A stretch of DNA of 64,000 nucleotides. Source: Phaeodactylum tricornutum CCAP 1055/1 (taxonomy: Eukaryota > Bacillariophyta > Bacillariophyceae > Surirellales > Neidiaceae). A model generated the notes under the pieces. It did not search any database. It was given only the letters and a program-made list of their open reading frames with translations, and was not told the origin of the DNA. Below, piece after piece: positions 9,846 to 20,236 of this stretch (its first letter is position 1; every line of letters begins with the position of its first letter). Position numbers and translations under genes: made by a program. The stretch spans positions 496,001 to 560,000 of the forward strand of contig NC_011672.1 of NCBI RefSeq assembly GCF_000150955.2, given 5' to 3'.

Positions 9846-10850
9846 CTACGCGTCAAGTGGCTTCCGAAATCGTGCGTGTACCCACACGCGACGTCGGGTC
9901 GATTGCTGGGCGCGGTTGCTGTACACCCGGCGGATGTAATCGAGTTCCAGCATATCCAACCCCGCTTCCTGTACAAACAAGCGCTCTAGATCGTGCAGAG
10001 AAAAGTAAAAACACTTGGTGCCGTCGTATTTGCGATAATAGTTGTCTGTTATCAATCGATTGCGCTGTGATCCCAACTTTACTTGGGCTTCATCGAAGCG
10101 TCCGTAGTCTCGCAACACCAACACGCTGCCGGGACCAAGTGTGGCAGCCGCGTGTCGCGCAGCCGCCGCCTGGTGCGCTGGAGGGATTGCCGATAAGCAA
10201 AAGAGCAAGGAAGCCACGGTAGCGACGCCTCGGCAGGGTTCCGGAACGCCACAAGACAAGTCACCAGCAAAGGCGAATGCCCGACCTTCCACTGCTGCTG
10301 TCGTAAAGCGTGTGTCCTGCTTCAACAGGGCAATTGCGATTTCGCTTAAATCCATGCCGTAGACAGTCCATCGCTGTCTAGTGTCTTCTAACAAAGGAAG
10401 GAGTGCATTCCCCACGCCACAGCCCAATTCCACCAAGCAAGGGTTTGCGGAGCAGGTGGGGCCGAACTCTTGCGGGAAGGCGGTGGCTAGATAATGCCGA
10501 TCTTTGAAAAAGTTGACTTGGTGACGTCCGTAAAAGTCGTCCCAAGATCTTTTGTCATCCTCAACGCGAAACGATGGGACCACTTTGCATCGGATGGCAG
10601 ATTTCTGTAATTGATCGGCCACCTTTTGCTCGTCTTCGGCAGTCCATTCGTACTCCTCCCAAAGTGTTTGCTCATCCCCATCCTCGTTGGCTGGTGAATT
10701 GGATGGCGGCGCTGTCGTCAACTCGGCGTTGGCGTACAAGTCGTAGTACGAAGCGGCAACACTGCACTCGTTACGAGCCATCCTTCCTCTAAAAGTTGGT
10801 GACAATTTTGAGCCGCGACTATGGAGAAGGACCGGACCTTTCCTATTCAT
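9846..10850 (-). CDS. METTL2/6/Trm140-type tRNA N3-methylcytidine methyltransferase
   Basis: An intronless gene of 334 residues starting at the ATG at 10850; a second Met 23 codons later is possible. The block WDDFYGRHQVNFFKDRHYL (about residues 103-122) is the hallmark of the METTL2/6/8 and Trm140 family. The SAM-binding motif VELGCGVGNALLPLL follows, then the usual Rossmann strands (VYGMDLSEIA, VLVLRDYGRFD) and KYDGTKCFYFS near the C-terminus. The family methylates C32 in the anticodon loop of Thr and Ser tRNAs. The length fits METTL6-like enzymes. The N-terminal 60 residues have no clear targeting signal, so a nucleo-cytoplasmic site is likely. Confidence 0.88.
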   Translation of the reverse strand: MNRKGPVLLHSRGSKLSPTFRGRMARNECSVAASYYDLYANAELTTAPPSNSPANEDGDEQTLWEEYEWTAEDEQKVADQLQKSAIRCKVVPSFRVEDDKRSWDDFYGRHQVNFFKDRHYLATAFPQEFGPTCSANPCLVELGCGVGNALLPLLEDTRQRWTVYGMDLSEIAIALLKQDTRFTTAAVEGRAFAFAGDLSCGVPEPCRGVATVASLLFCLSAIPPAHQAAAARHAAATLGPGSVLVLRDYGRFDEAQVKLGSQRNRLITDNYYRKYDGTKCFYFSLHDLERLFVQEAGLDMLELDYIRRVYSNRAQQSTRRRVWVHARFRKPLDA

Positions 10851-11273
10851 ACCATGATCGTTCCGACAAAGATATATTTTGAACGACAGGGTTGTTCAAC
10901 GGTGAGTCCCGAAATCGAAAAACTCTTACACGGTTCACGATTGAGAGGTTTGCATTTACTTTTACATTACACAAGCACTGTGAACGTATAGCAATCCAAA
11001 CAGGGGATTTCCCTGCACATTGGTCAAGATGGACCAACTTTTGGTGCGTATGGTGGTATTCTTTACATCTCTAAAGGCAATCGACAAAAACGCGCTAGTC
11101 GCCTGGTCAACCGAATTGCCAACCTAATCGCCGGACACAAACATTCTTTTTCAGAACAAGCAAAACATGGTTGCCGCCAAAGTGTGGCAGCAATCCCAAC
11201 GAACACGTCAATCTAGCTGTCGCTCACCAAACGCAAACAAATATTAAAATTGGAAAGTTAGCGAATGAGAATC
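10851..11273. other. Intergenic region, METTL-like / carrier genes
   Basis: A 423-bp region between two minus-strand genes. It contains a CACTGTGAA sequence near 10977. No supported gene. Confidence 0.45.
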
Positions 11274-12890
11274 TTATTTCGTTTGTCTGCGGAGCGCTTG
11301 CTTTTTTGTTTTCTTCTTTGGCTCGTGTACTCTATTCAGGAATTGCGGCGCGGGATACGGATGTTCCGGACTCGCGGCTACCTCCATGGCGGCTTCTTCC
11401 AAGATTTGCAGACGGCCATACTCTTCCACCGCGGCGGCTGTGTTCCTTTTCCCGCCACGAGCGGACGGCACTGTTGCTCTCTGGGTGCCGTTGTAGTGAA
11501 GATCACTGTTGCGCCGGAGCATGACCTTTTTCATGGCCTCGTACACACCAAACTGAATCCCAATCATCGGTACTACACTGACTAGCCGGGGTGGCAATCC
11601 TCGGTAAAAGGTACCGATGCCTTCTTCCCGAAAGACTCGAATCGCGCAGTCTACAATACCCTTATAGGCCAGTTCCGCGCCGACCCCGGTCGTTTGCGTT
11701 ACTAATCGAGTTTTGATGGTGTCCATGGGAATCATAATGCAAACCGTGGTGGCACTGGCCAAGCATCCCATGGCGGAGTTTTCGATATCCGAGGCGGGTC
11801 GATCCGAAAGTCGATCTCGTGCCGTCTTGAGCTGTTGGAAAAAGGTCCAGGTGAGAGCGTAGGAGGGAATCTTGCCCACCAAACCGGGCCACCACCCCCG
11901 GTAGAACGCCAGTACACCTCGTTCCCGGTAGAGCCCACGAATGGCAGCCCCGAGATTCGGGTAGTTGCCAGCCATGATGTTGTCCGTGATCATCATTTGT
12001 GGCGTCGAAACGACCGAGCAGGTCACGGTGGAAATGCAGGAAGACAAAAAGTCCAGACCCGGTCCCAATTTGGCGGCGTTGTCCGCCAGACCCGGCGAGG
12101 CGGCCACCACATTCCCCAGTTTGCTGCGCACCAATTCGAGGACGGCAAAGTTGACGGCTCCGTGTGGGAGACTGAGTAGAAAGTTGGCGCCGGCCCCGCG
12201 CGTGAGGCGTCGAAAGTTTTCCGGTCGTGCGAGCTGGACAATGGTGGGGGCCGCCGGGCCGCGGCGGGCGTTCTGCAGAATCGTCTTCATGGTGTTGGCC
12301 GGATGCATAATCGTCTGCGCAATAGAGCGACTAGTGGCTCCGCAGATCATGGTCTCCCAGAACAAAAGGGGTCGCGAGGCCACGGCGGCGGCAGCTCCGC
12401 CGCGATGATCGGAGGGAGGAAACGTGTGGGAGGGTGATGGATTCGCGCGAGACGCACACGGAATCGTCAAGGCTTCTAAATGATCAAGTTCCGTCTCACT
12501 TTGGTATTTGGGTCGTTGTAGATAGGCGTGAGTCGCGTGTCGGAGTCGGTAGGCATCCGCCTCCGTTGCGGGACGCCAATAGGCGTTCTCCACAGCGCGT
12601 TGTTCCTCCTCCGACTCGTCTCCCTCGTCTGCGTGTCTTTCGTACGCAACGGACAGTACTCGCGACGGACTGCCCTGTCGGGACGACGAAGCGGAAGATC
12701 TGACTCGCCAGCCCGAACCCACCCAGGCCGATCGGACTCCGAGTGCCACGGGAGAAAAGGGCGATCCGGTGGATGCCACCGAGGTCCACCGCACGGCCTC
12801 GGTGGCATCCAATAGTATCAGCAACAGGACGGAGGATAGCAGCATCCAAGACATCCGCGGTGAGTTTACGATCGGGATCACGTCAGCCAT
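11274..12890 (-). CDS. Mitochondrial-carrier-family protein with N-terminal signal peptide (SAM-carrier-like)
   Basis: A single exon. I start at the Met at 12890 (538 residues); the Met at 12854, directly before a strong hydrophobic segment (SWMLLSSVLLLILLDATEAV), is equally likely. After about 150 polar residues come three carrier modules of about 100 residues: a first with TIMHPANTMKTILQ, a second with CSVVSTPQMMITDNIM, and a third with CIMIPMDTIKTRLV. Each holds the PX[DE/N]xx[KR] variant and a downstream aromatic/Gly motif such as FYRGWWPGLVGKIP. The composition is nearest to SAM or mitoferrin-like carriers. A secretory signal ahead of a carrier suggests insertion in a complex-plastid or ER membrane. 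The substrate is not proven. Confidence 0.8.
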   Translation of the reverse strand: MADVIPIVNSPRMSWMLLSSVLLLILLDATEAVRWTSVASTGSPFSPVALGVRSAWVGSGWRVRSSASSSRQGSPSRVLSVAYERHADEGDESEEEQRAVENAYWRPATEADAYRLRHATHAYLQRPKYQSETELDHLEALTIPCASRANPSPSHTFPPSDHRGGAAAAVASRPLLFWETMICGATSRSIAQTIMHPANTMKTILQNARRGPAAPTIVQLARPENFRRLTRGAGANFLLSLPHGAVNFAVLELVRSKLGNVVAASPGLADNAAKLGPGLDFLSSCISTVTCSVVSTPQMMITDNIMAGNYPNLGAAIRGLYRERGVLAFYRGWWPGLVGKIPSYALTWTFFQQLKTARDRLSDRPASDIENSAMGCLASATTVCIMIPMDTIKTRLVTQTTGVGAELAYKGIVDCAIRVFREEGIGTFYRGLPPRLVSVVPMIGIQFGVYEAMKKVMLRRNSDLHYNGTQRATVPSARGGKRNTAAAVEEYGRLQILEEAAMEVAASPEHPYPAPQFLNRVHEPKKKTKKQALRRQTK

Positions 12891-13686
12891 ACTGCGGAGA
12901 CAACGAGCCTCCGAATGAAGCGAGAAAGGATGGGGACGACGTTGGGTCGGCATACGATTGTGATGGTTGCCCGCACCACGAGTCCTCCGGTTGGTGAATC
13001 GCAGACCTCTCGACCCAAAAGACCAGCGGTCGTTTCGTTGACGTCTGGGAGGGTCTGGAGAGTGTCGGGTGTCGACACCGTCGTAACGAACGACTTATGG
13101 TAAACGGTGGTGATGATGACAAAGAGCTCGCTCCCAAGACAATATCCCACACACTTTCGCATCGCTCCGATGGTGGCCGTGAGGAACGTCACGTCATCCT
13201 GCCCGCCAACCCCCGAGTTCGATGGATTGGTGGGGGCGATTTGGATACCGGTACGTACGCCACCCTCGCCACCGTATAGCAGAGCCACGTGGATAGATCA
13301 GACTAAGAAAAGTCTGGAAACAATCGGTCTCCGATATAGAATTTTTTTATAAAAGAATGTCATATAGGACCTTTATTTTTAGTGATATTTCTGGATTGGG
13401 TAACAGTGAAAACGATATGGAATACCGGTACGTTTTTTTGAATGGACCGTGAGATTGACTGTTTGTTAGATGACCGAAGAACCTCAGGATCGCATGGAGG
13501 ATACTTACCGACTCTGTTGGACTGTACTATACTACACTGCGCTTCAATCGGCCTATTTTTAGTGCCATCACCATGACGGATGCCGCATGCTGCTTGAAAT
13601 CAAAGGAAAAAGATTGATTCGCTAATGCCACAGGACAACGCAGATCGCGCCGCCTGTCGCAATAACATCGCATCCGCTAATCGACA
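12891..13686. other. Divergent intergenic region, carrier / ALG12
   Basis: A 796-bp region between divergent genes. Open frames on both strands at 12878-13288 overlap one another and show no family features. An AT-rich segment lies near 13330-13400. It should hold both promoters; no specific site is supported. Confidence 0.45.
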
Positions 13687-15432
13687 ATGACGTTTTTCGC
13701 CCCACGAACGCTGTGTCAGGCTCTACTCGTCGCGGTCTTCACCGCGTATCTGTACGCCTGTCCACATTCCAAAGTCGAAGAAAGCTTTCAACTACAGGCT
13801 ACCCACGATATGTATTACTACGGAGTTCGACCCGCCTTTGCATCCTTATTCTCCGACAATAACCGGATACGGGGTACCTCTGCGGCACTAGCAGCAGCCG
13901 GATCGGCTCCCTACGATCATCTCCAATATCCCGGCGTCGTCCCACGCACCTTTGTCGGACCGCTTCTCCTGGCGGCGATGTGTCACGCTTGTCGGCTCGT
14001 GCTGCTGCCTTGGGGCTGGGACCTCTCCCACCATCCCTGGCTGCTACAATTATTGGCTCGCTTTTTGCTACTGACCTTGCACGCGCACGCTTGGTTCCGC
14101 ATGGCCCGCGCTGTGGACGTGCGTCTGCGGAATTACCCACCACGGCAACGCACGTCATCGTCGCCGACGACTGCACCCACCCGAATGGGCAACTACCTAC
14201 TCCTGATATCGGCGTGTCAGTTTCACGTTCCCTTTTACGCGAGCCGGATGTTGCCCAACGTCTTTGCCACCGTGGTGTGTTTGCACGTCTACAGCGACTG
14301 GTTGCGGGCTCCGGTGCAACCCTCGTCGGTTGGGCCACACGCGGCGATCCGCAAAGCCGCGATTGGACTCGTTACGGCAACCGGAGTTTTCCGCTGTGAT
14401 CTGATCCTCTTGCTCCTTACCGTGGGACTCTCGTGGCTGTGGCAACGACAGCTGACGGTCCGACAAGCCCTACGCATCGGCGTCGCGACGGGTATCGTCA
14501 TTCTGTGTGTGACGGTACCTATCGATAGTTTGTTGTGGCAACAAGTAACACTGGTATGGCCGGAAGGTCAGGTCTTTTACTACAACACGCTTCTCAACAA
14601 GTCGTCGGATTGGGGCGTCAGCGCTTGGCACTGGTACTGGACGTCGGCCTTGCCCAAAGCCATGCTTTTGACGGCATTGCTCGTTCCACTGTCAATACTT
14701 CGCCTTCCCGAAAAATTGGATTATTGGGAACGCCACTTGCGATTCCCCCCAACGACTCCGTCAGAGGTAGCAATTTCGTGGCTTGACCAATCGTGGGCGC
14801 CCTTCTTGTGGCCCGCGTTTGGATTTGTGGCCTTGTATTCCGGCTTGGGTCACAAGGAAATGCGCTTTTTGTTTCCCGTTCTCCCGCTACTCAATCTAGC
14901 GGCGGCGATAGGGATGGATCGTCTCCACAAAGCCGCCTTGCCCCGCAAGGATAAGCCCGCGACTAAGACGGCGCGGTTGGCGTATTGGGGCGGGATGGCC
15001 GCCGTTGCGGTAACGCTCGTCGGCAGCGTGGCTTTTACGGCGGTGTCTCAATCCAATTATCCTGGAGGTGAGGCCTTGGAGCGACTGGCACGGCATGTTG
15101 GACTATCACACGTGGAGTATGGCACGGTACGGGTCCACATTGATGTTGCCTCTGCCATGACCGGCGTTTCGCTTTTTGGACAACGAGCGGCTTCCCAGAG
15201 TACACCGGGAGTGGAATGGATCTTTGACAAGTCGGGATACGAAGAGGAAAATAACAAGGTCAGCAATTCGTCCACGTATACTCACATGCTTTCCGAAAGC
15301 AAGGTCCCGCTTCCCGGATTTCACACGATTGATGCTGCGCGAGGGCAGCCCCGGCTCTGCCTTCGAGAATTTCGAATAGAGACACACGATACGATTTTTG
15401 TCTTTGAAAAGGAGGGATGGAGTACTGTATAG
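13687..15432 (+). CDS. ALG12: ALG12-type dolichyl-P-mannose alpha-1,6-mannosyltransferase
   Basis: An intronless, multi-pass protein of 581 residues with a context ending GACAATG at the start. Hallmarks of the GT22 family are present near the N-terminus: HSKVEESFQLQATHD, the YDHLQYPGVVPRTF block (typical of ALG12 rather than ALG9 or PIG-B), and FYASRMLPN at about residue 183. About ten hydrophobic segments follow, with HKEMRFLFPVLPLLNLAAA at about 391. ALG12 adds the eighth mannose to the lipid-linked oligosaccharide on the lumenal side of the ER membrane, before transfer to Asn residues. The length is close to that of yeast and plant ALG12. The C-terminal 130 residues are less hydrophobic and less conserved-looking. 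Confidence 0.9.
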   Translation: MTFFAPRTLCQALLVAVFTAYLYACPHSKVEESFQLQATHDMYYYGVRPAFASLFSDNNRIRGTSAALAAAGSAPYDHLQYPGVVPRTFVGPLLLAAMCHACRLVLLPWGWDLSHHPWLLQLLARFLLLTLHAHAWFRMARAVDVRLRNYPPRQRTSSSPTTAPTRMGNYLLLISACQFHVPFYASRMLPNVFATVVCLHVYSDWLRAPVQPSSVGPHAAIRKAAIGLVTATGVFRCDLILLLLTVGLSWLWQRQLTVRQALRIGVATGIVILCVTVPIDSLLWQQVTLVWPEGQVFYYNTLLNKSSDWGVSAWHWYWTSALPKAMLLTALLVPLSILRLPEKLDYWERHLRFPPTTPSEVAISWLDQSWAPFLWPAFGFVALYSGLGHKEMRFLFPVLPLLNLAAAIGMDRLHKAALPRKDKPATKTARLAYWGGMAAVAVTLVGSVAFTAVSQSNYPGGEALERLARHVGLSHVEYGTVRVHIDVASAMTGVSLFGQRAASQSTPGVEWIFDKSGYEEENNKVSNSSTYTHMLSESKVPLPGFHTIDAARGQPRLCLREFRIETHDTIFVFEKEGWSTV

Positions 15433-15486
15433 CCTGAACGTTAAAGTCTCTTTAACAGCTGAATAGAGAATGACATTTAAAGAACA

Positions 15487-17346
15487 TTAGCTCCGACTCC
15501 TTCTCTTTCTTTTGCTATCGCGACGGCTCCTCTCATGGTCTCGATCCCGATGCTCGCTTTTTCTATGCGAGTCCTCACCAGAGTAGCTTCTTTCCTTATC
15601 CCGCCTCCTCTCCTTGTGTCCTTCGTCTCGGTGTCGGTGGCTAGACTTGCTTCGTCTGTGATAATTGTCGTCATAACCGGTACGATCCTTCCTTTTTCGC
15701 TCTACACGGTCATATTCACGCCTAACACTGTGACTCCGGCCATCATCGATGCGACCAGCATCTCTTTCCGTATGGTAGTGACGTTCGCGATCATTTTCTC
15801 GGTCTTCGTGGGTCCGTTCATCACGCTTGCGTCTATCACCGTCTCCCGCCCTGCCTCGGTGCCTAGATCCGTTCCTATCCCCTTTCGAATGACTGGAAGG
15901 GTCGTCGCTTCTCTGGCGCTCCCTTTTATCTCGGTGGTCTCGTTGCCAGTCCATCTTGCGTGCGTCGGCGCTCCGACGGCTATCCCGGTGACGGTCATCA
16001 TTCGATCGATTGGGACTTCCATAGTAGCTGCGCATATCCGACCTTTCCGAAGGACGATGTCGATCATCATTGCGAACTTGCCAGTTGCCACCTTGGCACG
16101 AATGCCTTCCACCCCGCCCTCTCGAGACACCGGGTCCCGTGCTTGCACTGTTTTGAAAAGTCCCGCCCGGACCACCAGTCGGCATGCGCATTTTTTGCGT
16201 GTATTTGTTCCAAATCTTCGACACTGATTGACTGAAATCAACCTTTATACGGCGATCATCCACCAGTGCGTTGTTCATTTTGAAATAAGCCTCCACGGCC
16301 TGCTGTTTTTCCTCAAACTCGGCGAAAGCATATTGCAAAGACTTACCCGTGCTTTGGTCTCGAATAATTTCTACTTTCACTGTAGGATCGAATCGACTGA
16401 AGATGAGTTCCAGATCTTCGTCTTGAGTGATGGGGTTGAGCTTGCAAATAAACAACACATTTTCGGGGGCTTTAATGTCGGCGTCGGGCAAATCACCTAG
16501 CATTTCGAGGACAACCGCACGGCCCCGGTCTTCTTGTTTTTGAGCTTGTTCCTCACGACGACGGAGCTCCACTTCTGTTAAACCCTCCTCGTCTGGTTCT
16601 ATCTGACTGATGGGAATCCGAACCGCAACCGCTTCTTCCACAGGTCGTTCAGGCGACGGGGACGACGTTACGCGTCCGCTTTCCGCATGAACCACAACAT
16701 CACGTTTTGCCAGCAGCTCGTCCATACCTTCGGGATCGTCGAAGGGATCGTGGATTACGAGGGCTCGAATGATACGAATATCGGCATAGGGACGACCGTC
16801 GGGATCGCAGTATGAAGCTGCGATTTTGTCCAGCGCACCATCAACGTCCTCTGTAACCGTGCCAAGCGAAAGGAACGAAGAGACCGATTTTCCAGACTCC
16901 TTCGAGGCCTCGTCTGAGACGATTGATGATCTAACGTATCCATCAAGTGCACGGCCCTCTCCGGATTCGAGAGTGATCAGAAACTGAGATCCGATTGTGT
17001 CGGGCACCCCATTTAATTCCGTCGCAACCACCCTTCCTTTTTCTCGACATTCCGAAGCACTCAACTTGCGTCCCTTCCCTTTCAAAAATCGTCGTTGCGA
17101 TTGTCTAATATCCGCCAAGGGTGATGAAGAATGCTGATCCAGGAGACCATACATGCACCCACCACCGGTGCCGTCACCGATCGGATCACCCGCTTGACAA
17201 AAGCGCGAATTGACGTTGTAAATCAAAGTTTTTGTATAGTATCGTGCCTTGCACAACTTTAAGAGATTCCGACTTAACTCCGGGGAACCTTCGACATCGA
17301 GATCTATCACCATGTCCCCCACATCCGTCTCCAACAAAACCGCCAT
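15487..17346 (-). CDS. Cyclophilin-RRM protein of the PPIL4/CYP59 type with RS-rich tail
   Basis: An intronless gene; the Met at 17346 (MAVLLETDVGDMVIDLDVEG) is where this family begins, although the frame is open 54 codons upstream. 619 residues. Residues 1-180 form a cyclophilin domain with QAGDPIGDGTGGG and SQFLIT, followed by DIRI and the HDPFDDPEGM linker typical of PPIL4. A coiled region precedes one RRM (about 280-370), with RNP2 LFICKL, RNP1 YAFAEF and the family-specific DDRRIKVDFSQSVSK. The C-terminal 230 residues are an Arg/Asp/Ser/His-rich tail ending in KRKRRSRS. Family members act in the nucleus at the junction of transcription and splicing. Convergent with ALG12. Confidence 0.9.
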   Translation of the reverse strand: MAVLLETDVGDMVIDLDVEGSPELSRNLLKLCKARYYTKTLIYNVNSRFCQAGDPIGDGTGGGCMYGLLDQHSSSPLADIRQSQRRFLKGKGRKLSASECREKGRVVATELNGVPDTIGSQFLITLESGEGRALDGYVRSSIVSDEASKESGKSVSSFLSLGTVTEDVDGALDKIAASYCDPDGRPYADIRIIRALVIHDPFDDPEGMDELLAKRDVVVHAESGRVTSSPSPERPVEEAVAVRIPISQIEPDEEGLTEVELRRREEQAQKQEDRGRAVVLEMLGDLPDADIKAPENVLFICKLNPITQDEDLELIFSRFDPTVKVEIIRDQSTGKSLQYAFAEFEEKQQAVEAYFKMNNALVDDRRIKVDFSQSVSKIWNKYTQKMRMPTGGPGGTFQNSASTGPGVSRGRGGRHSCQGGNWQVRNDDRHRPSERSDMRSYYGSPNRSNDDRHRDSRRSADARKMDWQRDHRDKRERQRSDDPSSHSKGDRNGSRHRGRAGDGDRRKRDERTHEDRENDRERHYHTERDAGRIDDGRSHSVRREYDRVERKRKDRTGYDDNYHRRSKSSHRHRDEGHKERRRDKERSYSGEDSHRKSEHRDRDHERSRRDSKRKRRSRS

Positions 17347-17836
17347 GGTAAGATTCTTGATACTTCCCTCACGTGCCAGACGCAGAGTCAAACCGCCATT
17401 CATTCTGTGCCTCCAAGGTCGAAAAGTCGAAAAGGTACCCGGATTCCTACGAAATGGAGAAACCAGTGCAAGAAAACGACTGTAGCCGAGCCCGTGTAGG
17501 TGACGCACTCCCTGTCTAAAAAAAAGAATGCCGATTTGCGATCGGAAGGCGCGCGTGCTTTGTATGCAATTGTCGAAGACTTCGGTTTCAACAGTAAGTC
17601 ACTGCACGCGCGTCGGATATTTTACTGGCATTGACTGTGAGTTTATTGTCGGTTGGGACGTATCTCACGTGAATTTATTGAAAAGAAAACAGATATGAAG
17701 GATATATAAAGGTTCCTATCTGACCGTAGTCCTGAAACTGCCACTTTCAGTTTGGCTTGTTGGAAGGTGATCGACAAGTTCATTCGTCCTTCGTTCAGGT
17801 TCAATCTTCACATTTGTTTCCTCAGAATCGGGAACC
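17347..17836. other. Divergent intergenic region, PPIL4-like / Cys-rich gene A
   Basis: A 490-bp region holding both promoters. It contains TTGACTGTGA at 17631-17640, an example of the recurrent octamer, and an AT-rich segment at 17680-17710 about 130 bp upstream of the next start. Confidence 0.45.
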
Positions 17837-19717
17837 ATGGCGAACCCTACGCCGCTACGACAATCAATTCTATTAGCGTGGCTTGTACTGAATGGTCGTG
17901 CTGCAGTCCTTCGCAATGCCAAGACCAAGGAGCACCTCCTCCGAGCCGAATTCTTGCAAGCCATGCAACAAGCGGATGTGGAACGACACTTGGAAAGAGC
18001 GCGCTCATCGTTAAACGATGAGCTCCTGACGGCTGCTACCAAGGTACAAAGTTCTCGTGATTTGGCCAACAACTACGAGGACGGAAGCAACAGTATGTCG
18101 AGTTCCAATCAGGAAAGTAGTTTGGACCTCACGAAGCTCGCTCTCAAATATGTGGGCTGCCAGAACATTCACACCTTCAGCGATTCGCAAGCATCCAACA
18201 GTTCTGCAAAAAGCCCATTTCTTTTAAATCGTTTCGTTATTCTTCGTCTCTGTACGAGCACCTCCTGCAGCAGTTTCAACAAATTGGGCTGCAACTCCAA
18301 CTACGGAGAGTATACATTACCGATGGACGACTATCTTCAAATTATGGCCACGTATCACTTTCGACAGTTCGATCAATACTGCGAGATCTGCACTGAATGC
18401 ATGAGCTTTGACTCCTCAGGAAGTGGTAGCACTGACAGTAACAGTAGTCAGAATGAGTACGACGATGACACATACGTGGACGATCTGTACTCAACCGATG
18501 ACGCTGGCGCAGCGAAGGACGATGATAGTGTATACGGAGACGACGACCGCGACGGAACGGACGAGAGTTACAACTACTACAGCAACGGTGCCCAAGAGGA
18601 TGACTGGGAGGGTTATAATCGCTACTGGGATGGTGGGAATCGCCAACTGGGCAATGGATACAACCAGTATACCGGAGACTATCACAACGGATACTATTCG
18701 TCGAACGGCAGCGGTGAATACAGCAACTACAACAACTACCCCTGGTATATCAACTCCAGCGGAAAGTGCAGTTTTAAAAGTGTTTGCTCTAGCTACGCCA
18801 ACGTCTGCAAGTCGTACTCGGCGTACTCCGTATCCCACGAAAAATATTTTCAGTGCACAGCATTTCAAGTCGCCAGCGGGACCGTTCATCTTGGTCCACA
18901 CTGTGAACAAGACGGACACGCCATCGGTATGGGTATCTATAGCGATGGAGAATGCAGCAATTACATAGGCGACATTGCCCACCTTAACAAGTACACTGGA
19001 ACAACATTCGACAATATCGACATGAGTGCCTACTATGATAACACCTGCATATCTTGTTCAGCATCTGAAGGCTACGGCCTCGTGACGGATGATGCTATCG
19101 CAACAAACGAGTTTACCTACCCGCTGTGCAATGTCCTCTATGAATATAGCGCGAAGTGCAACCGGCACATTTCCTCACAATCAACGTACGGGGTAAGTCT
19201 TCGGTCTTCAAGTGATGAATTGCCTTATCTGGGTTGTCCAATACACAATCTCATCTTTCCTTTACAGAGCAAAGAGGCCAGCCAGGAAAGCGATGAAGAT
19301 GCTGTTTGCACGTTTATCACTAGTTTAGTTGAGAACAATTACAATGAACATGGGGAAGCGATCGTTGGATCTGGTTTCCAGTTGTCGCACTGGAATCGAC
19401 CTCAGGAGTATTCGAAGATTATTCAAAGAGCGTCTAGCCTCCAAGTCTTCGGGCTGTTTCTTTCAATTGGAGCAGTATTGGGGTTAGCCACTTATTGTTT
19501 TTATCTAACAAAGAAGCTAAAGTATCGGAAACCATGGCAGCCCCCAACGCGAGTCGCTGCATCTTACAACGGTGGGAGAATGTGGATTGATGCCCGGTCC
19601 GAGGCTGGTCGCATATCGCGAATCAATTCTGGCGTTGTCATGATGCGATCGAGATCTAAGTCGCCGCCTCGTGAGAGCGGTGCATTGGTCTGTAAGGGAA
19701 GCAGCACGAGCAATTGA
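17837..19717 (+). CDS. Cys-rich single-pass membrane protein, tandem copy A (function unknown)
   Basis: Exons 17837-19192 and 19268-19717; the 75-nt intron (GTAAGT...TTACAG, phase 0) has no stop in frame, so a retained form also reads through. Spliced length 601 residues. ACCATGG start context. A signal peptide at 1-24 is followed by a Cys-rich lumenal region: ALKYVGCQ, RLCTSTSCSS, LGCNSNYGEY and YCEICTEC, then a low-complexity D/S/N/Y/G stretch (about 190-300) and a second Cys-rich block (KCSFKSVCSSY, HLGPHCEQDG, CISCSASEG). One membrane helix lies near residue 525 (GLFLSIGAVLGLATYCFYL), and the cytosolic tail carries RINSGVVMMRSRS. The next gene is a clear paralogue. I do not recognise the family; it looks stramenopile-specific. 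Confidence 0.8.
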   Translation: MANPTPLRQSILLAWLVLNGRAAVLRNAKTKEHLLRAEFLQAMQQADVERHLERARSSLNDELLTAATKVQSSRDLANNYEDGSNSMSSSNQESSLDLTKLALKYVGCQNIHTFSDSQASNSSAKSPFLLNRFVILRLCTSTSCSSFNKLGCNSNYGEYTLPMDDYLQIMATYHFRQFDQYCEICTECMSFDSSGSGSTDSNSSQNEYDDDTYVDDLYSTDDAGAAKDDDSVYGDDDRDGTDESYNYYSNGAQEDDWEGYNRYWDGGNRQLGNGYNQYTGDYHNGYYSSNGSGEYSNYNNYPWYINSSGKCSFKSVCSSYANVCKSYSAYSVSHEKYFQCTAFQVASGTVHLGPHCEQDGHAIGMGIYSDGECSNYIGDIAHLNKYTGTTFDNIDMSAYYDNTCISCSASEGYGLVTDDAIATNEFTYPLCNVLYEYSAKCNRHISSQSTYGVSLRSSSDELPYLGCPIHNLIFPLQSKEASQESDEDAVCTFITSLVENNYNEHGEAIVGSGFQLSHWNRPQEYSKIIQRASSLQVFGLFLSIGAVLGLATYCFYLTKKLKYRKPWQPPTRVAASYNGGRMWIDARSEAGRISRINSGVVMMRSRSKSPPRESGALVCKGSSTSN

Positions 19718-20236
19718 TGGAGACGATTACCTTCCTACTCAAAGAACAGTTGTCTAATGTGACACACATTTTATGCGCGTCTGCATCATTAGATATTACT
19801 CGGCTGAATGCTACTAGTCGACAGAATTGAAACGGAGTCAACCGAAAGACGAATGAACATCGCTGGGAGGTCGGAAAAGTGACCACACTTTCTATAGAAT
19901 TCTAGCCCCAAATGACGTCTCTGATATATCACATACCGTGATCGATCGATATTACATAGGATGGAATAATGACTCGTTTCATTGGACCTAAGCCTAAGAA
20001 TGAAAAGATATTAAAAAACATCGGCATGAGACATAATTTTAGCGAAGCACCGGGCGATGAGCTGAATTTTTTACTTAGGTTTAACATCCATATAACCGTA
20101 ATTACAGACTGTCGCTGATTCCTATCGGGGAGATTCTTTACCTCACACACCTGTTCGACCCACAAATGTCCGGATCGGGAACGGAAGTTTTGAACCTGCT
20201 TCCCCAATTCGAGATTGAAGAAAATAAGGGCCGGAG
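19718..20236. other. Intergenic region between the Cys-rich paralogues
   Basis: A 519-bp spacer between two same-strand paralogues. It contains ATGACGTCTC near 19911, with a half CRE. No gene-like frame is supported. Confidence 0.45.

Noticed and set aside
12878-13288. Overlapping frames on both strands between the carrier and ALG12
   Set aside because: Mutually overlapping, low-information translations in a divergent promoter region.
13799-14399. Alternative frames within ALG12
   Set aside because: The ALG12 frame carries all family motifs; the others are shadows.
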